This document shows, in pieces, positions 17,947-25,934 of a DNA stretch of 41,468 nt. A program made the translations under genes and the position numbers. Source of the DNA: Bacteroidales bacterium (GTDB lineage Bacteria; Bacteroidota; Bacteroidia; Bacteroidales; UBA10428); NCBI GenBank assembly GCA_016926375.1, contig JAFGOR010000006.1, forward strand, positions 1-41,468. Reading direction: 5' to 3'. Within the stretch, counting starts at the first letter, position 1, and each line of letters begins with the position of its first letter. The notes under the pieces were generated by a model. That model did not search any database. It was not told where the DNA came from and saw nothing but the letters and a program-made list of their open reading frames with translations.

Positions 17947-20295
17947 ATGAAGAATATCCATATCAACCGCCACAAGTTTAACAAATACTTCTGGATCATT
18001 TTTGCCGCACCCTTTGCCATTTTGGCCTTGCTGCTATTGCTGGCGGCTCTTGGAGCGCTCGGTTACATGCCGGATATCAACACGCTCGAAAATCCCAGGA
18101 TCAACCTGGCATCACAGGTTATTTCAGAAGACAGCAAAGTCCTCGGGTCTTTTTATTACAGGAATCAGAACAGAACCTTCGTGGACTATGATGAACTGCC
18201 TGACCATCTCGTTAAGGCACTGGTAGCCACTGAAGATAAAAGATATTACCGCCATTCCGGTATCGACGCCCGTGGTTTGGCCCGCGTGGTGATTAAAACC
18301 GGACTCCTGCTGCAAAAAAGCTCCGGTGGTGGCAGTACCATCACCCAGCAGCTGTCCAAACTCCTCTTTCATGACCCCCCCAGAACGCTCTTTGGAAGGG
18401 GTCTGCAAAAAGTCAAGGAATGGATCATAGCTGTGCGTCTTGAAAAAGCCTATACCAAGGAAGAGATCATCACCATGTACTTCAACCAGTGCGATTTCAT
18501 CAACCAGGCTGTAGGTATTAAATCTGCTGCCCAGGTATATTTCAGCACCTTCCCTGATTCCCTTACTATTGAACAATCGGCCATGCTGGTTGGTATGGCC
18601 AAAAACCCTGCCTTTTACAACCCCAATGATTCAAACAAGGTGAAACGGGTGTGGAACCGCCGCAACCTGGTGATGGACCTCATGGTTGACAGGGATTATC
18701 TTGAAAAGGAAGTGGCCGATTCGCTGAAAGGCCTGCCGCTCAGCCTCAAATTTCAGCGCATCTCCCACGACAAGGGATTGGCTACTTATTTCCGCGAATA
18801 TGTACACCGGGTGCTCAACAGCCGTGAACCCAAAAGAAAAAATTATACCGACTACGAAAGTTACCGCGAGGATTCACTCCGCTGGGCCAATGATCCGCTT
18901 TTTGGATGGTGCAACAAAAACAAAAAACCCGACGGGAATTCCTATAATCTTTATACTGACGGACTGAAGATTTATACCACGGTGAACTCAAAAATGCAGC
19001 AATATGCCGAAGAAGCTGTTGCGGAACACCTGGGAGGATACCTGCAGCCTGAATTTTTCAAGGAAAAAAGAAAATCAAAGCGTGCTCCTTTCTCAGGCGA
19101 CCTGAATAATGATGCTATTCAGAGAATCATGTACCGGGCCATGCTGAATTCCGACCGGGGCCGCATCCTGAAAAACCAGGGCCAATCGACCAACCAGATC
19201 TACAAGGAATTCCAGAAAGCTGTGCCCATGAAGGTCTTCAGCTGGCGGGGCACCATCGACACGATCATGTCGCCCTACGATTCCATCAGGTACTACAAAC
19301 ATTTTCTGCGCACCGGCTTTATGGCTATGGATCCTGTAAGCGGTTTCGTGAAAGCCTATGTGGGAGGCATTGATTTTGCCGCCTTCAAATACGACCACGT
19401 TACCCAAGGTAAACGCCAGGCAGGCTCTACCTTCAAACCCTTTCTTTACATCCTGGCCATGCAGGAAGGGATGAACCCGTGTGACGTAATCCCGAATATA
19501 TCACAGACTTTCAAGCTTCCCAATGACTCCATCTGGACCCCCGGAAGCAGCGGCCGCAAAGAGGACCTTGGTCTATGGAAGACCCTGAAATGGGGCCTGG
19601 CCACCTCCGAGAACAACATTTCCGCCTGGCTGATCAAACAATTTAATCCCAAACCCATTGCCGATATAGCGCACAGAATGGGAATCACCAGTTACATCGA
19701 CCCCGTTCCTTCCATGATTTACGGCACTTCTGACATGACGGTAGCCGAAATGGTTTCCTCATTTGCAACTTTTGCCAACAAGGGAGTGCATACAAGACCG
19801 GTTTACATCACCCGCATCGAAGACAAAAACGGCAACGTACTAGCGGAATTTCAACCCGAACGCGTTGAAGCCATCAGTGAACAAACGGCTTACCTGATGC
19901 TCAACCTGATGGAAGGTGTGACCAATTTCGGGGGTTCCGCCTACCGGCTTCGCTTCAGGTACCACCTCACAGCCCAAATCGCCGGCAAAACCGGAACCAC
20001 CCAGAACCACTCCGACGGATGGATGATTGGTATTACCCCCAAACTGGTTGCAGGCGCCTGGGTTGGAGCCGAAGACCGCTCGGTGCATTTCGACGGGATG
20101 ACCATGGGTCAGGGAGCTACCATGGCACTGCCTATCTATGCTTTGTTTATGACCAAGGTATATGAAGACAACTCACTGGGCATCACCCAGGCCGATGTAT
20201 TCCAGATGCCTCCCGGCATGCCACCCATTCCCGATTGCGGCGATGTGGCCACCCGAAGCGAAACGGATGGGTATATTTACGAAATTGAATGGTGA
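17947..20295 (+). CDS. Penicillin-binding protein 1A (bifunctional)
   Basis: The 782-aa class A penicillin-binding protein polymerises and crosslinks peptidoglycan. It has a membrane anchor at about residues 15-40. The GT51 glycosyltransferase domain has its catalytic Glu in ATEDKRYYRHSGID (about 95) and the GGGSTITQQLSK motif. The transpeptidase domain has SxxK as GSTFKPF (about 493), SEN near 552 and KTGTT near 680. It is transcribed divergently from topA. Its stop is followed within 6 bp by the AATTNNNN repeat array. Confidence 0.95.
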   Translation: MKNIHINRHKFNKYFWIIFAAPFAILALLLLLAALGALGYMPDINTLENPRINLASQVISEDSKVLGSFYYRNQNRTFVDYDELPDHLVKALVATEDKRYYRHSGIDARGLARVVIKTGLLLQKSSGGGSTITQQLSKLLFHDPPRTLFGRGLQKVKEWIIAVRLEKAYTKEEIITMYFNQCDFINQAVGIKSAAQVYFSTFPDSLTIEQSAMLVGMAKNPAFYNPNDSNKVKRVWNRRNLVMDLMVDRDYLEKEVADSLKGLPLSLKFQRISHDKGLATYFREYVHRVLNSREPKRKNYTDYESYREDSLRWANDPLFGWCNKNKKPDGNSYNLYTDGLKIYTTVNSKMQQYAEEAVAEHLGGYLQPEFFKEKRKSKRAPFSGDLNNDAIQRIMYRAMLNSDRGRILKNQGQSTNQIYKEFQKAVPMKVFSWRGTIDTIMSPYDSIRYYKHFLRTGFMAMDPVSGFVKAYVGGIDFAAFKYDHVTQGKRQAGSTFKPFLYILAMQEGMNPCDVIPNISQTFKLPNDSIWTPGSSGRKEDLGLWKTLKWGLATSENNISAWLIKQFNPKPIADIAHRMGITSYIDPVPSMIYGTSDMTVAEMVSSFATFANKGVHTRPVYITRIEDKNGNVLAEFQPERVEAISEQTAYLMLNLMEGVTNFGGSAYRLRFRYHLTAQIAGKTGTTQNHSDGWMIGITPKLVAGAWVGAEDRSVHFDGMTMGQGATMALPIYALFMTKVYEDNSLGITQADVFQMPPGMPPIPDCGDVATRSETDGYIYEIEW

Positions 20296-20301
20296 GAATG
20301 C

Positions 20302-20402
20302 AATTTGATAATTCGACAATTTTACAATTCGACGATTTGACAATTAATTGAATTGACTAATTGGCAAATTGACTAATTGACTAATTGACTAATTGTTCAA
20401 TT
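20302..20402. repeat. Octamer array of AATTNNNN units
   Basis: Five octamers (such as AATTCGAC and AATTTTAC), a 9-base spacer unit, then six octamers (mostly AATTGACT) and a final AATT follow the PBP1A stop. Each unit carries the palindrome AATT. With the hairpin at 20457 it fills most of the 245-bp gap between two convergent genes. Confidence 0.85.
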
Positions 20403-20456
20403 ACTCCTTACTGATAACCAACTGCTTCCAAGAAATTTTTATCGGATACATATCCT

Positions 20457-20509
20457 ATACCGCGGAGCGCCTGCCTGCCTACCGGCCAGGCAGGCGCTCT
20501 GCGGTATAA
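20457..20509. repeat. Long hairpin with CCTGCCTG / CAGGCAGG tip
   Basis: Arms 20457-20478 and 20488-20509 form a 22-bp stem with one G-T wobble and a 9-nt loop (CCTACCGGC). The lower stem (TATACCGCGGAGCG) is unrelated to that of the palindrome at 13059, but the upper part GCCTGCCTG is the same. It may end transcripts from both convergent neighbours, although no T-run follows. Confidence 0.88.
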
Positions 20510-20540
20510 GGCAATATGATATTTGATTTTCTACAGTTAT

Positions 20541-21773
20541 TTATGCCCTTGGATATATAACCAGTTTCTGACCCTGCCGTATGGCTGTACCTGAAATCCG
20601 GTTCCACTTTTTTATGCTCGAAACCGAAACTTGGTAGCGTTGGGCAATAACCGACAAACATTCGCCGTATTTTACCCGGTGCACTACATAATCAGGTGTT
20701 TTTAAGAGTTTTTCACATTCTTTCTGGTAATATGCACTGTTATAAGCATAAATTGAATCTTGCATGGCCCGAAATCTTTCCTTATCCGCTGCGGGCAAAT
20801 TCAAAACAAATTGCTTTTTACTGTCCGATGGTACAAAATCCTTTATATATTGAGGATTGATCATTTTAAGGGTATTCATATCTATACCCATAACTTCTGA
20901 AACCTGCTTAAAATGAAGGGCCCTGGTAATCCTTATCGTATCGATTTTTTCCGGAAAATTACAGAGAGCCGGTTCAATACCATGCGCTGAATAGTAATTA
21001 AATGCATAGGCGGCACCGATAAAGCCCGGAACATATCCTCTTGTCTCGCGGGGCAGGTATTTATAAATTTCCCAAAAGTTTCTTTTTCCTCCGGAACGGG
21101 CAATTGCCCGGTTAACGTTACCCGGACCGCAATTGTAAGCAGCAAGTGCTAATTGCCAGTCGTTATACCTGGAATACAGCTTACCAAGGTATTTGATTGC
21201 CGCAATTGTTGATTCTTGAATTCCACGCCTTTCATCAATATAACCATTTATAGTCAAGCCGCTTTCCAAACCTGTACCACGCATAAACTGCCATAAACCT
21301 GCGGCATGAGCTTTTGACGTGGCCGCGGGATTCAAAGCGGACTCAATTACAGGTAAGTATTTCAATTCCTTTGGAAAATTATAACTATCGATCACTGCTT
21401 CAAAAATCGGAAAATAAAAAGAACTCAAACCCAGCAATGCACTCACCCTGTCCTGAAGCTTGCCTGTGTAAAGCTCTATAAATCTTCTTACCGTAGGATT
21501 ATAAGTCATTTCAAAAGTAAACGGAAGCTCGCTTAAGCGCTTCATATAAACGGAGTCGGGTATATAAGTGAAGGGAAGCGCCTGTCCGCTTTCGGTAAGC
21601 AGCAGCAGGCTATCCGAAAAGCTTAAGGTATCTTTATGGGCAAATAAGGTATCCTGATTAAAATATAAAATTGAGTCAATCCGGGATAATAAGGAATCGC
21701 CTTCAAACTGCGCTTTTGAAAAGGAAACAAACAATATGCAAGCCATAAACAGGCCAAATGATCTTTTCTTCAT
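20541..21773 (-). CDS. Lytic transglycosylase with LysM domain (MltD-like)
   Basis: This 410-aa exported murein hydrolase cleaves glycan strands. It has an N-terminal signal peptide (MKKRSFGLFMACILFVSFSKA). A SLT domain near residues 120-260 carries the catalytic Glu in PVIESALNPAATSKAHAAGLWQFM and the AAYNCGPGNVNRAI motif. One LysM peptidoglycan-binding domain lies at the C-terminus (VHRVKYGECLSVIAQRYQVS...GQKLVIYP). E. coli MltD has two LysMs and a lipobox; here only one LysM and no lipobox Cys are seen. It lies opposite PBP1A, another wall enzyme. Confidence 0.92.
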   Translation of the reverse strand: MKKRSFGLFMACILFVSFSKAQFEGDSLLSRIDSILYFNQDTLFAHKDTLSFSDSLLLLTESGQALPFTYIPDSVYMKRLSELPFTFEMTYNPTVRRFIELYTGKLQDRVSALLGLSSFYFPIFEAVIDSYNFPKELKYLPVIESALNPAATSKAHAAGLWQFMRGTGLESGLTINGYIDERRGIQESTIAAIKYLGKLYSRYNDWQLALAAYNCGPGNVNRAIARSGGKRNFWEIYKYLPRETRGYVPGFIGAAYAFNYYSAHGIEPALCNFPEKIDTIRITRALHFKQVSEVMGIDMNTLKMINPQYIKDFVPSDSKKQFVLNLPAADKERFRAMQDSIYAYNSAYYQKECEKLLKTPDYVVHRVKYGECLSVIAQRYQVSVSSIKKWNRISGTAIRQGQKLVIYPRA

Positions 21774-21808
21774 TGGTACGGGGAAATGAAATTCTTTTAT
21801 GTTTGTTT

Positions 21809-21838
21809 ACGTAAGGTTACGGTTAAGGTTCAGGATAA
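21809..21838. repeat. Hexamer array (GGTTAA-type), five copies
   Basis: Five 6-bp units (ACGTAA, GGTTAC, GGTTAA, GGTTCA, GGATAA) lie 36-65 bp upstream of the lytic transglycosylase start. The period is 6 rather than 11, which separates it from the promoter arrays in the phosphate region despite similar letters. Confidence 0.65.
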
Positions 21839-21855
21839 GTTGAAGATCATTACTC

Positions 21856-21895
21856 AATTTTCAAATTTCCAAATTATCAAATTTCCAAATTTGTC
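21856..21895. repeat. Octamer array of AATTNNNN units after radA
   Basis: Five exact 8-bp units of the form AATTNNNN (AATTTTCA, AATTTCCA, AATTATCA, AATTTCCA, AATTTGTC) abut the radA stop codon, sharing its last base. The architecture is the same as in the array after PBP1A. Confidence 0.85.
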
Positions 21896-23262
21896 TAATC
21901 TTTACTAAACAATTGCTTCAACGCTTCTTCCACCCGGTTTACCTTAATCACCTGAATATGCTCCTTTCCGGGCATATTGATTTTTTCGTAGGCGCCGGAT
22001 ATCACAATGCTTGTGAACCCCAGCCTGCCTGCTTCACGAATGCGGGTTTCGATGCGGTTCACAGGCCTGATTTCACCCGACAATCCCACCTCGGCACTGA
22101 AACAAGTCTTCTTGGCCACAGGTTTGTCTACTCCCGATGAAATAACGGCACCAATAACAGCCAAATCAAGTGCCGGATCGGTAACACGCAATCCGCCCGC
22201 CAGGTTCAGAAAAACATCGCGGGTGGCCAGCTTAAACCCGGCCTTACGCTCCAATACAGCCAGCAACATGTTCAGCCGGCGCACATCATAGCCGGTTGAA
22301 ACGCGCTGTGGCATACCATAGGCTGCAGTGCTTACCAACGCCTGCACTTCTATCAGAAAAGGCCTGATACCATCAATGGTAGCTGCCGTGGTAATTCCGC
22401 TCAGTCCTTCGTTGTTATTGTTAATGAGTACCTCGGAAGGATTGGTCACCTCCCGCAGCCCGTCGTTCAGCATCTCAAATATTCCCAACTCGGCCGTAGC
22501 CCCAAAACGGTTCTTGGAGGCCCTGAGTATCCGGTACAGGTAATGCTGGTCGCCTTCAAAAAGCAATACCGTGTCCACAATGTGCTCCAGTATCTTCGGT
22601 CCGGCAAGTGTACCATCCTTGGTAATGTGACCTATCAGGAATATCGGGGTGGATGTTTCCTTGGCATATTTCATCAGTTTGCCGGCACATTCCCTAATCT
22701 GGGATATGCTGCCCGGTGACGATTCGAGTGTTTCATCCTGAAGGGTCTGTATTGAGTCGATGATCAGGATGTCGGGCTTCATCTGCTGCAACTGGTTGAG
22801 TATATTCTGAAGCGAAATTTCACTCAGCACATAGCAGTTGTCGTTTTTACTGCCGATGCGCGCTGCCCGCATGCTGATCTGCTGCACACTCTCCTCGCCT
22901 GATATATACAAAACCTTATAATTACTCATGGCCAGGGCAACCTGCAGTGCCAGTGTCGACTTGCCAATGCCCGGTTCTCCGCCGATAAGTACCACGGAAC
23001 CCCGCACCAGTCCGCCCCCCAGAACCCTGTTCAGCTCTCCGGTTTGTGTGTCGAGCCGCGGCTGGCTTTTGTAATCAACTTCATGCAGCCGAACCGGAAC
23101 GGAAATTGAAGCAGCAAAACGTGTGTCGGCCACCCCGCTTGTTTTTACAACCGCTTCTTCAGTATATGTATTCCACTGTCCGCAACCCGGGCACTTACCA
23201 ATCCATTTGGACGATTCATTGCCACAATTGCGGCACACAAAAACCGTTTTGGTTTTGGCCAT
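21895..23262 (-). CDS. radA: DNA repair protein RadA (Sms)
   Basis: This 455-aa RecA-like ATPase promotes branch migration in recombination. It has an N-terminal C4 zinc finger (CRNCGNESSKWIGKCPGCGQW), Walker A GGEPGIGKSTLA, the RadA-specific KNRFG motif (ASKNRFGATAE) and a C-terminal Lon-protease-like domain. The ATG overlaps the rfaE2 stop as TAATG, so translation is coupled and radA is the last gene of the panC-panD-rfaE2-radA unit. Confidence 0.97.
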   Translation of the reverse strand: MAKTKTVFVCRNCGNESSKWIGKCPGCGQWNTYTEEAVVKTSGVADTRFAASISVPVRLHEVDYKSQPRLDTQTGELNRVLGGGLVRGSVVLIGGEPGIGKSTLALQVALAMSNYKVLYISGEESVQQISMRAARIGSKNDNCYVLSEISLQNILNQLQQMKPDILIIDSIQTLQDETLESSPGSISQIRECAGKLMKYAKETSTPIFLIGHITKDGTLAGPKILEHIVDTVLLFEGDQHYLYRILRASKNRFGATAELGIFEMLNDGLREVTNPSEVLINNNNEGLSGITTAATIDGIRPFLIEVQALVSTAAYGMPQRVSTGYDVRRLNMLLAVLERKAGFKLATRDVFLNLAGGLRVTDPALDLAVIGAVISSGVDKPVAKKTCFSAEVGLSGEIRPVNRIETRIREAGRLGFTSIVISGAYEKINMPGKEHIQVIKVNRVEEALKQLFSKD

Positions 23263-23756
23263 TACGACCTGCCTTTCATTTTCCGGATGATTCCGGTACT
23301 CGAAAATCCTTCCACCATATCAATGGTAAGCACTGTACCGCCTTTGCCCTTAACCACATCATAGCCTACAATTTCCTCAACCTTATATTCACCGCCCTTT
23401 ACCAACACATCCGGCTGAATCTTTTTGATCAGGTCGTAGGGTGTGTCTTCATCAAAAAGCACAACAGCGGTTACAAAGCCCAGTGAAGCCAAAACCAGCG
23501 CCCGGGTATCTTCATCCTGTAAAGGACGATCCGCGCCCTTCAGCCTTTTCACCGAGGCGTCGGTGTTCAACCCGATTAACAGGGCATTGCCGAGTGATGC
23601 AGCCTTGGCCAGGTAGGTAATATGCCCCCGGTGCAGCACATCAAAACAACCATTGGTAAAAACGATTTTTCTTCCTTTGAAGCGCGAAACAGCAAGCCAC
23701 CGGTTGAGCCGATCGCCCGAAAGAATTTTCTCTTGTATGACTGCAAGTTTGGGCAT
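23262..23756 (-). CDS. rfaE2: D-glycero-beta-D-manno-heptose 1-phosphate adenylyltransferase
   Basis: This 164-aa nucleotidyltransferase activates heptose-1-phosphate with ATP to ADP-heptose for LPS core. The cytidylyltransferase-like HxGH motif is in FTNGCFDVLHRGHITYLAKA near residue 40, and GLNTDASVKRLKG follows. It corresponds to the C-terminal half of E. coli HldE; no rfaE1 kinase gene is adjacent. It lies 4 bp after panD in the same operon. Confidence 0.92.
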   Translation of the reverse strand: MPKLAVIQEKILSGDRLNRWLAVSRFKGRKIVFTNGCFDVLHRGHITYLAKAASLGNALLIGLNTDASVKRLKGADRPLQDEDTRALVLASLGFVTAVVLFDEDTPYDLIKKIQPDVLVKGGEYKVEEIVGYDVVKGKGGTVLTIDMVEGFSSTGIIRKMKGRS

Positions 23757-23760
23757 GTTG

Positions 23761-24120
23761 CTATTTTGCCAGTATGTTCGTGGTTGCGTCAGGTAAAATA
23801 ATCACGGGGTTAAACCGCCTGGCTTCCTCAAAATCCATGGTGGCATAAGACATGATGATGACAATGTCGCCCACGGCAGTTTTGCGGGCAGCAGGGCCAT
23901 TCAAACAGATCACCCCCGTGCCACGCTCGCCGCGGATTACATAGGTATCCAGCCGTTCCCCGTTGTTGATGTTCACCACCTGCACCTTTTCATTCTCAAT
24001 CAGGTTGGCGGCATCCATCAGGTTTTCATCAATGGTGATGCTTCCCATGTAATTCAGGTTGGCTTCGGTGACCGAAACCCGGTGTATCTTTGATTTCAAT
24101 ACTTCTATCTGCATAAGCAT
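23761..24120 (-). CDS. panD: Aspartate 1-decarboxylase
   Basis: PanD makes beta-alanine from aspartate for pantothenate. The 119-aa proenzyme contains the self-cleavage site Gly-Ser in [10 protein letters not shown] (about residue 28), which generates the pyruvoyl group, and the conserved [10 protein letters not shown] near the N-terminus. Two ATG codons (24120 and 24114) are both possible starts, leaving 4 or 10 bp after the panC stop. Its product is the co-substrate of PanC, encoded immediately upstream. Confidence 0.96.
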   Translation of the reverse strand: MLMQIEVLKSKIHRVSVTEANLNYMGSITIDENLMDAANLIENEKVQVVNINNGERLDTYVIRGERGTGVICLNGPAARKTAVGDIVIIMSYATMDFEEARRFNPVIILPDATTNILAK

Positions 24121-24124
24121 AAAA

Positions 24125-24973
24125 TTACGAAGAAAAATTGATATTGTCTATAAGTCTTACCTTTCCTACCCGGGCAGCAATGCAGCCGATTACATCGCGG
24201 CCGGCATACCATTGCTGCGCGGGCAGCAGTGTAGTGCTGTCAATGATTTCAAAATATTCCAGGTCAACACCCTCGGCAGAATTAACCTGGTCCTCCACGT
24301 ACTTCTTCACTTCAACAACCGGATGCCCCTGTTTCATCCTTTCTCTGCCCAGAAAAAGCGATTGTGACAATACCAGGGCCCGCTTTCTGTCATCTCCGCT
24401 CAGCAGCATGTTCCGTGAGCTCATGGCCAGACCGTCGCATTCCCGTACAATGGGACAAGATACAATTTCAACCGGATACTGCAAATCGGACATTACCTTG
24501 CGGATAATGGCCACTTGCTGAAAATCCTTGAGCCCGAAATAAGCCCGGTGGGGATTTACCATATCAAATAATCGGGTCACCACCTGGGCAACTCCATTAA
24601 AATGGCCGGGCCGTTGCTTGCCTTCCATCACCTTATCGAGACCGCCGAAATCAAAAACACGGGTATCCGGCTCGGGATATATCTCATTTACATCGGGCAT
24701 ATACAAGATATCACATCCGGCATGTTCCAGCAGGGCACTGTCTTTTTCAGGCATGCGCGGGTAGCGCTCCAGGTCCGACTTGTCGTTGAACTGGGTGGGG
24801 TTTACAAAAATGCTCACCACCGTAACATCATTCTGTTGCCTGCTGAACCTTACAAGCGATAAATGGCCTTCATGCAATGCCCCCATGGTGGGCACAAATC
24901 CGATTGATTTTCTTTCCTGCCTGAATGCGGCAACTCTTGCTGCCAAAGGAGCTGCCTTGTAAAATACTTCCAT
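24125..24973 (-). CDS. panC: Pantothenate synthetase
   Basis: PanC (282 aa) condenses pantoate and beta-alanine with ATP to pantothenate, the precursor of CoA. Signatures are [17 protein letters not shown] (HxGH ATP site) near residue 25, [10 protein letters not shown], and YFGLKDFQQ, followed by the R[11 protein letters not shown] motif. It is the first gene of the panC-panD-rfaE2-radA unit and has a perfect -7 promoter element 18 bp upstream. Confidence 0.97.
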   Translation of the reverse strand: MEVFYKAAPLAARVAAFRQERKSIGFVPTMGALHEGHLSLVRFSRQQNDVTVVSIFVNPTQFNDKSDLERYPRMPEKDSALLEHAGCDILYMPDVNEIYPEPDTRVFDFGGLDKVMEGKQRPGHFNGVAQVVTRLFDMVNPHRAYFGLKDFQQVAIIRKVMSDLQYPVEIVSCPIVRECDGLAMSSRNMLLSGDDRKRALVLSQSLFLGRERMKQGHPVVEVKKYVEDQVNSAEGVDLEYFEIIDSTTLLPAQQWYAGRDVIGCIAARVGKVRLIDNINFSS

Positions 24974-24990
24974 TATTATTTTCTCCCGTG

Positions 24991-24998
24991 CAAATATA
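24991..24998 (-). promoter_or_regulatory. -7 element of the panC-panD-rfaE2-radA operon
   Basis: The minus strand reads TATATTTGCACGG, with TATATTTG a perfect match to TAnnTTTG. The start site would be close to 24984, leaving about 11 nt before the ATG. Confidence 0.6.
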
Positions 24999-25050
24999 GA
25001 AGAAATTTAAACGATGCCGTTTCCGGATGGTTTTGAATATTGCACAGCCA

Positions 25051-25097
25051 TAAAAGAAAAAGCCATTGTTCGGTTTATCAATTACCGGAACAATGGC
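25051..25097 (-). terminator. Rho-independent terminator of the 25126-25728 gene
   Basis: On the minus strand a 10-bp stem (25088-25097 with 25062-25071, GCCATTGTTC) with an inner GGT/ACC pair is followed by TTTTTCTTTTA. It lies 29 bp after the stop codon. Confidence 0.75.
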
Positions 25098-25125
25098 ATT
25101 GGTGAAATTACCTGTAACGTAGCGT

Positions 25126-25728
25126 CTACCTTATCTCAAAGCTGTATGAATAGGTATCATCTCCAGCCAGTAAATCAACCTGGTAACTACCCGGCTCCAG
25201 CATGGAAAGGTTGTATTTTCTTCTAAACCAGGTTGCCTGATTAGGCTCGTCTTTGAAAAAAATACCCAGGTTGTTTCTGAATAAAACCTTTAAATTCTCA
25301 TCCTGCGAATTGCGAAAGGTGATCAAAAGATTTTCATTTTCATTATCGAAAATGGGTTTATAATCTTCGGCCTCACCAAGCAGTAAGCATGAATCACGGG
25401 TTATTCCAAGAAATTTTCTGTATATTTTCTCTTCCGTTTCAATGGTCAGGCTGTATTCACCTTCCGGCAGGTTCGAAAGACTGAATACCTTCAGGTATAC
25501 TGTATCCTTTGATAATCTTTTCTGATACACCAACTCACCCGTTGTTGCGTTTTCAATGTTAAGTTCCAGAGCCCGTTTGGGAGCATCACTGATTCTCAAT
25601 ACCACTTTCTTGTTTGACATAACCGATGCATGAACAATCATATTGCCTGCACCCTTTGCCTGAAATGAATAGCTCAATATCAGACCTGCAACAAGCAGGA
25701 TCACTTTAATACTTCTTCTTGTTTTCAT
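25126..25728 (-). CDS. Exported protein of unknown function, two beta-sandwich-like halves
   Basis: I do not recognise a named family with confidence. The product, about 200 aa, begins with a signal peptide (MKTRRSIKVILLVAGLILSYSFQAKGAG) followed by two stretches with beta-strand patterns: KVVLRISDAPKRALELNIENATTGELVYQ...LPEGEYSLTIET and LLITFRNSQDENLKVLFRNN...LEPGSYQVDLLAGDDTYSYSFEIR. Each half ends in a G-E/S-Y-x-[LV] motif, as in Ig-like domains of Bacteroidota surface proteins (DUF3244-like). I prefer ATG 25728 to 25758, since a TATCTTTG promoter element at 25766-25773 leaves no leader for the longer form. Confidence 0.7.
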   Translation of the reverse strand: MKTRRSIKVILLVAGLILSYSFQAKGAGNMIVHASVMSNKKVVLRISDAPKRALELNIENATTGELVYQKRLSKDTVYLKVFSLSNLPEGEYSLTIETEEKIYRKFLGITRDSCLLLGEAEDYKPIFDNENENLLITFRNSQDENLKVLFRNNLGIFFKDEPNQATWFRRKYNLSMLEPGSYQVDLLAGDDTYSYSFEIR

Positions 25729-25765
25729 TTTGTTTAGTTTAGATTTATCACTTTTCATACCGGAA

Positions 25766-25773
25766 CAAAGATA
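25766..25773 (-). promoter_or_regulatory. -7 element for the unknown exported protein
   Basis: TATCTTTG on the minus strand matches TAnnTTTG exactly. The start site would be near 25760, which supports the downstream ATG at 25728 as the true start. Confidence 0.5.
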
Positions 25774-25859
25774 TTTTGCTTTAGTGTTCAGTTAGTTAAG
25801 GAATACCTAAGATATTTGTAAGAATAGGGCCCTGGTTTGATTCACAAATGTTGCAGTTC

Positions 25860-25888
25860 TTAATCTTTATGTAACCTTATTGTAGAGG
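25860..25888 (+). promoter_or_regulatory. 11-bp-phased direct repeats (putative Pho-box-like site)
   Basis: TTAATCT at 25860, GTAACCT at 25871 and the weaker GTAGAGG at 25882 are spaced exactly 11 bp apart. The site is 47 bp upstream of the preferred ATG of the GNAT acyltransferase. A TAACATTG at 25894-25901 (one mismatch to the -7 consensus) follows closely. Related sites occur at 30832, 35569 and 37810. Confidence 0.55.
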
Positions 25889-25934
25889 GGGCCTAACATT
25901 GCAGTTGCATTTTTACCGCATAAAAATAGCAGCC

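Noticed and set aside
20457-20509. Classical rho-independent terminator
   Set aside because: The stem is strong, but no T-run follows on either strand; it is kept as a repeat with possible end-of-transcript role.
21809-21838. Another copy of the phased promoter repeat
   Set aside because: TTAACC/GTAACC letters are similar, but the period is 6 bp, not 11, and the downstream gene is a wall hydrolase.
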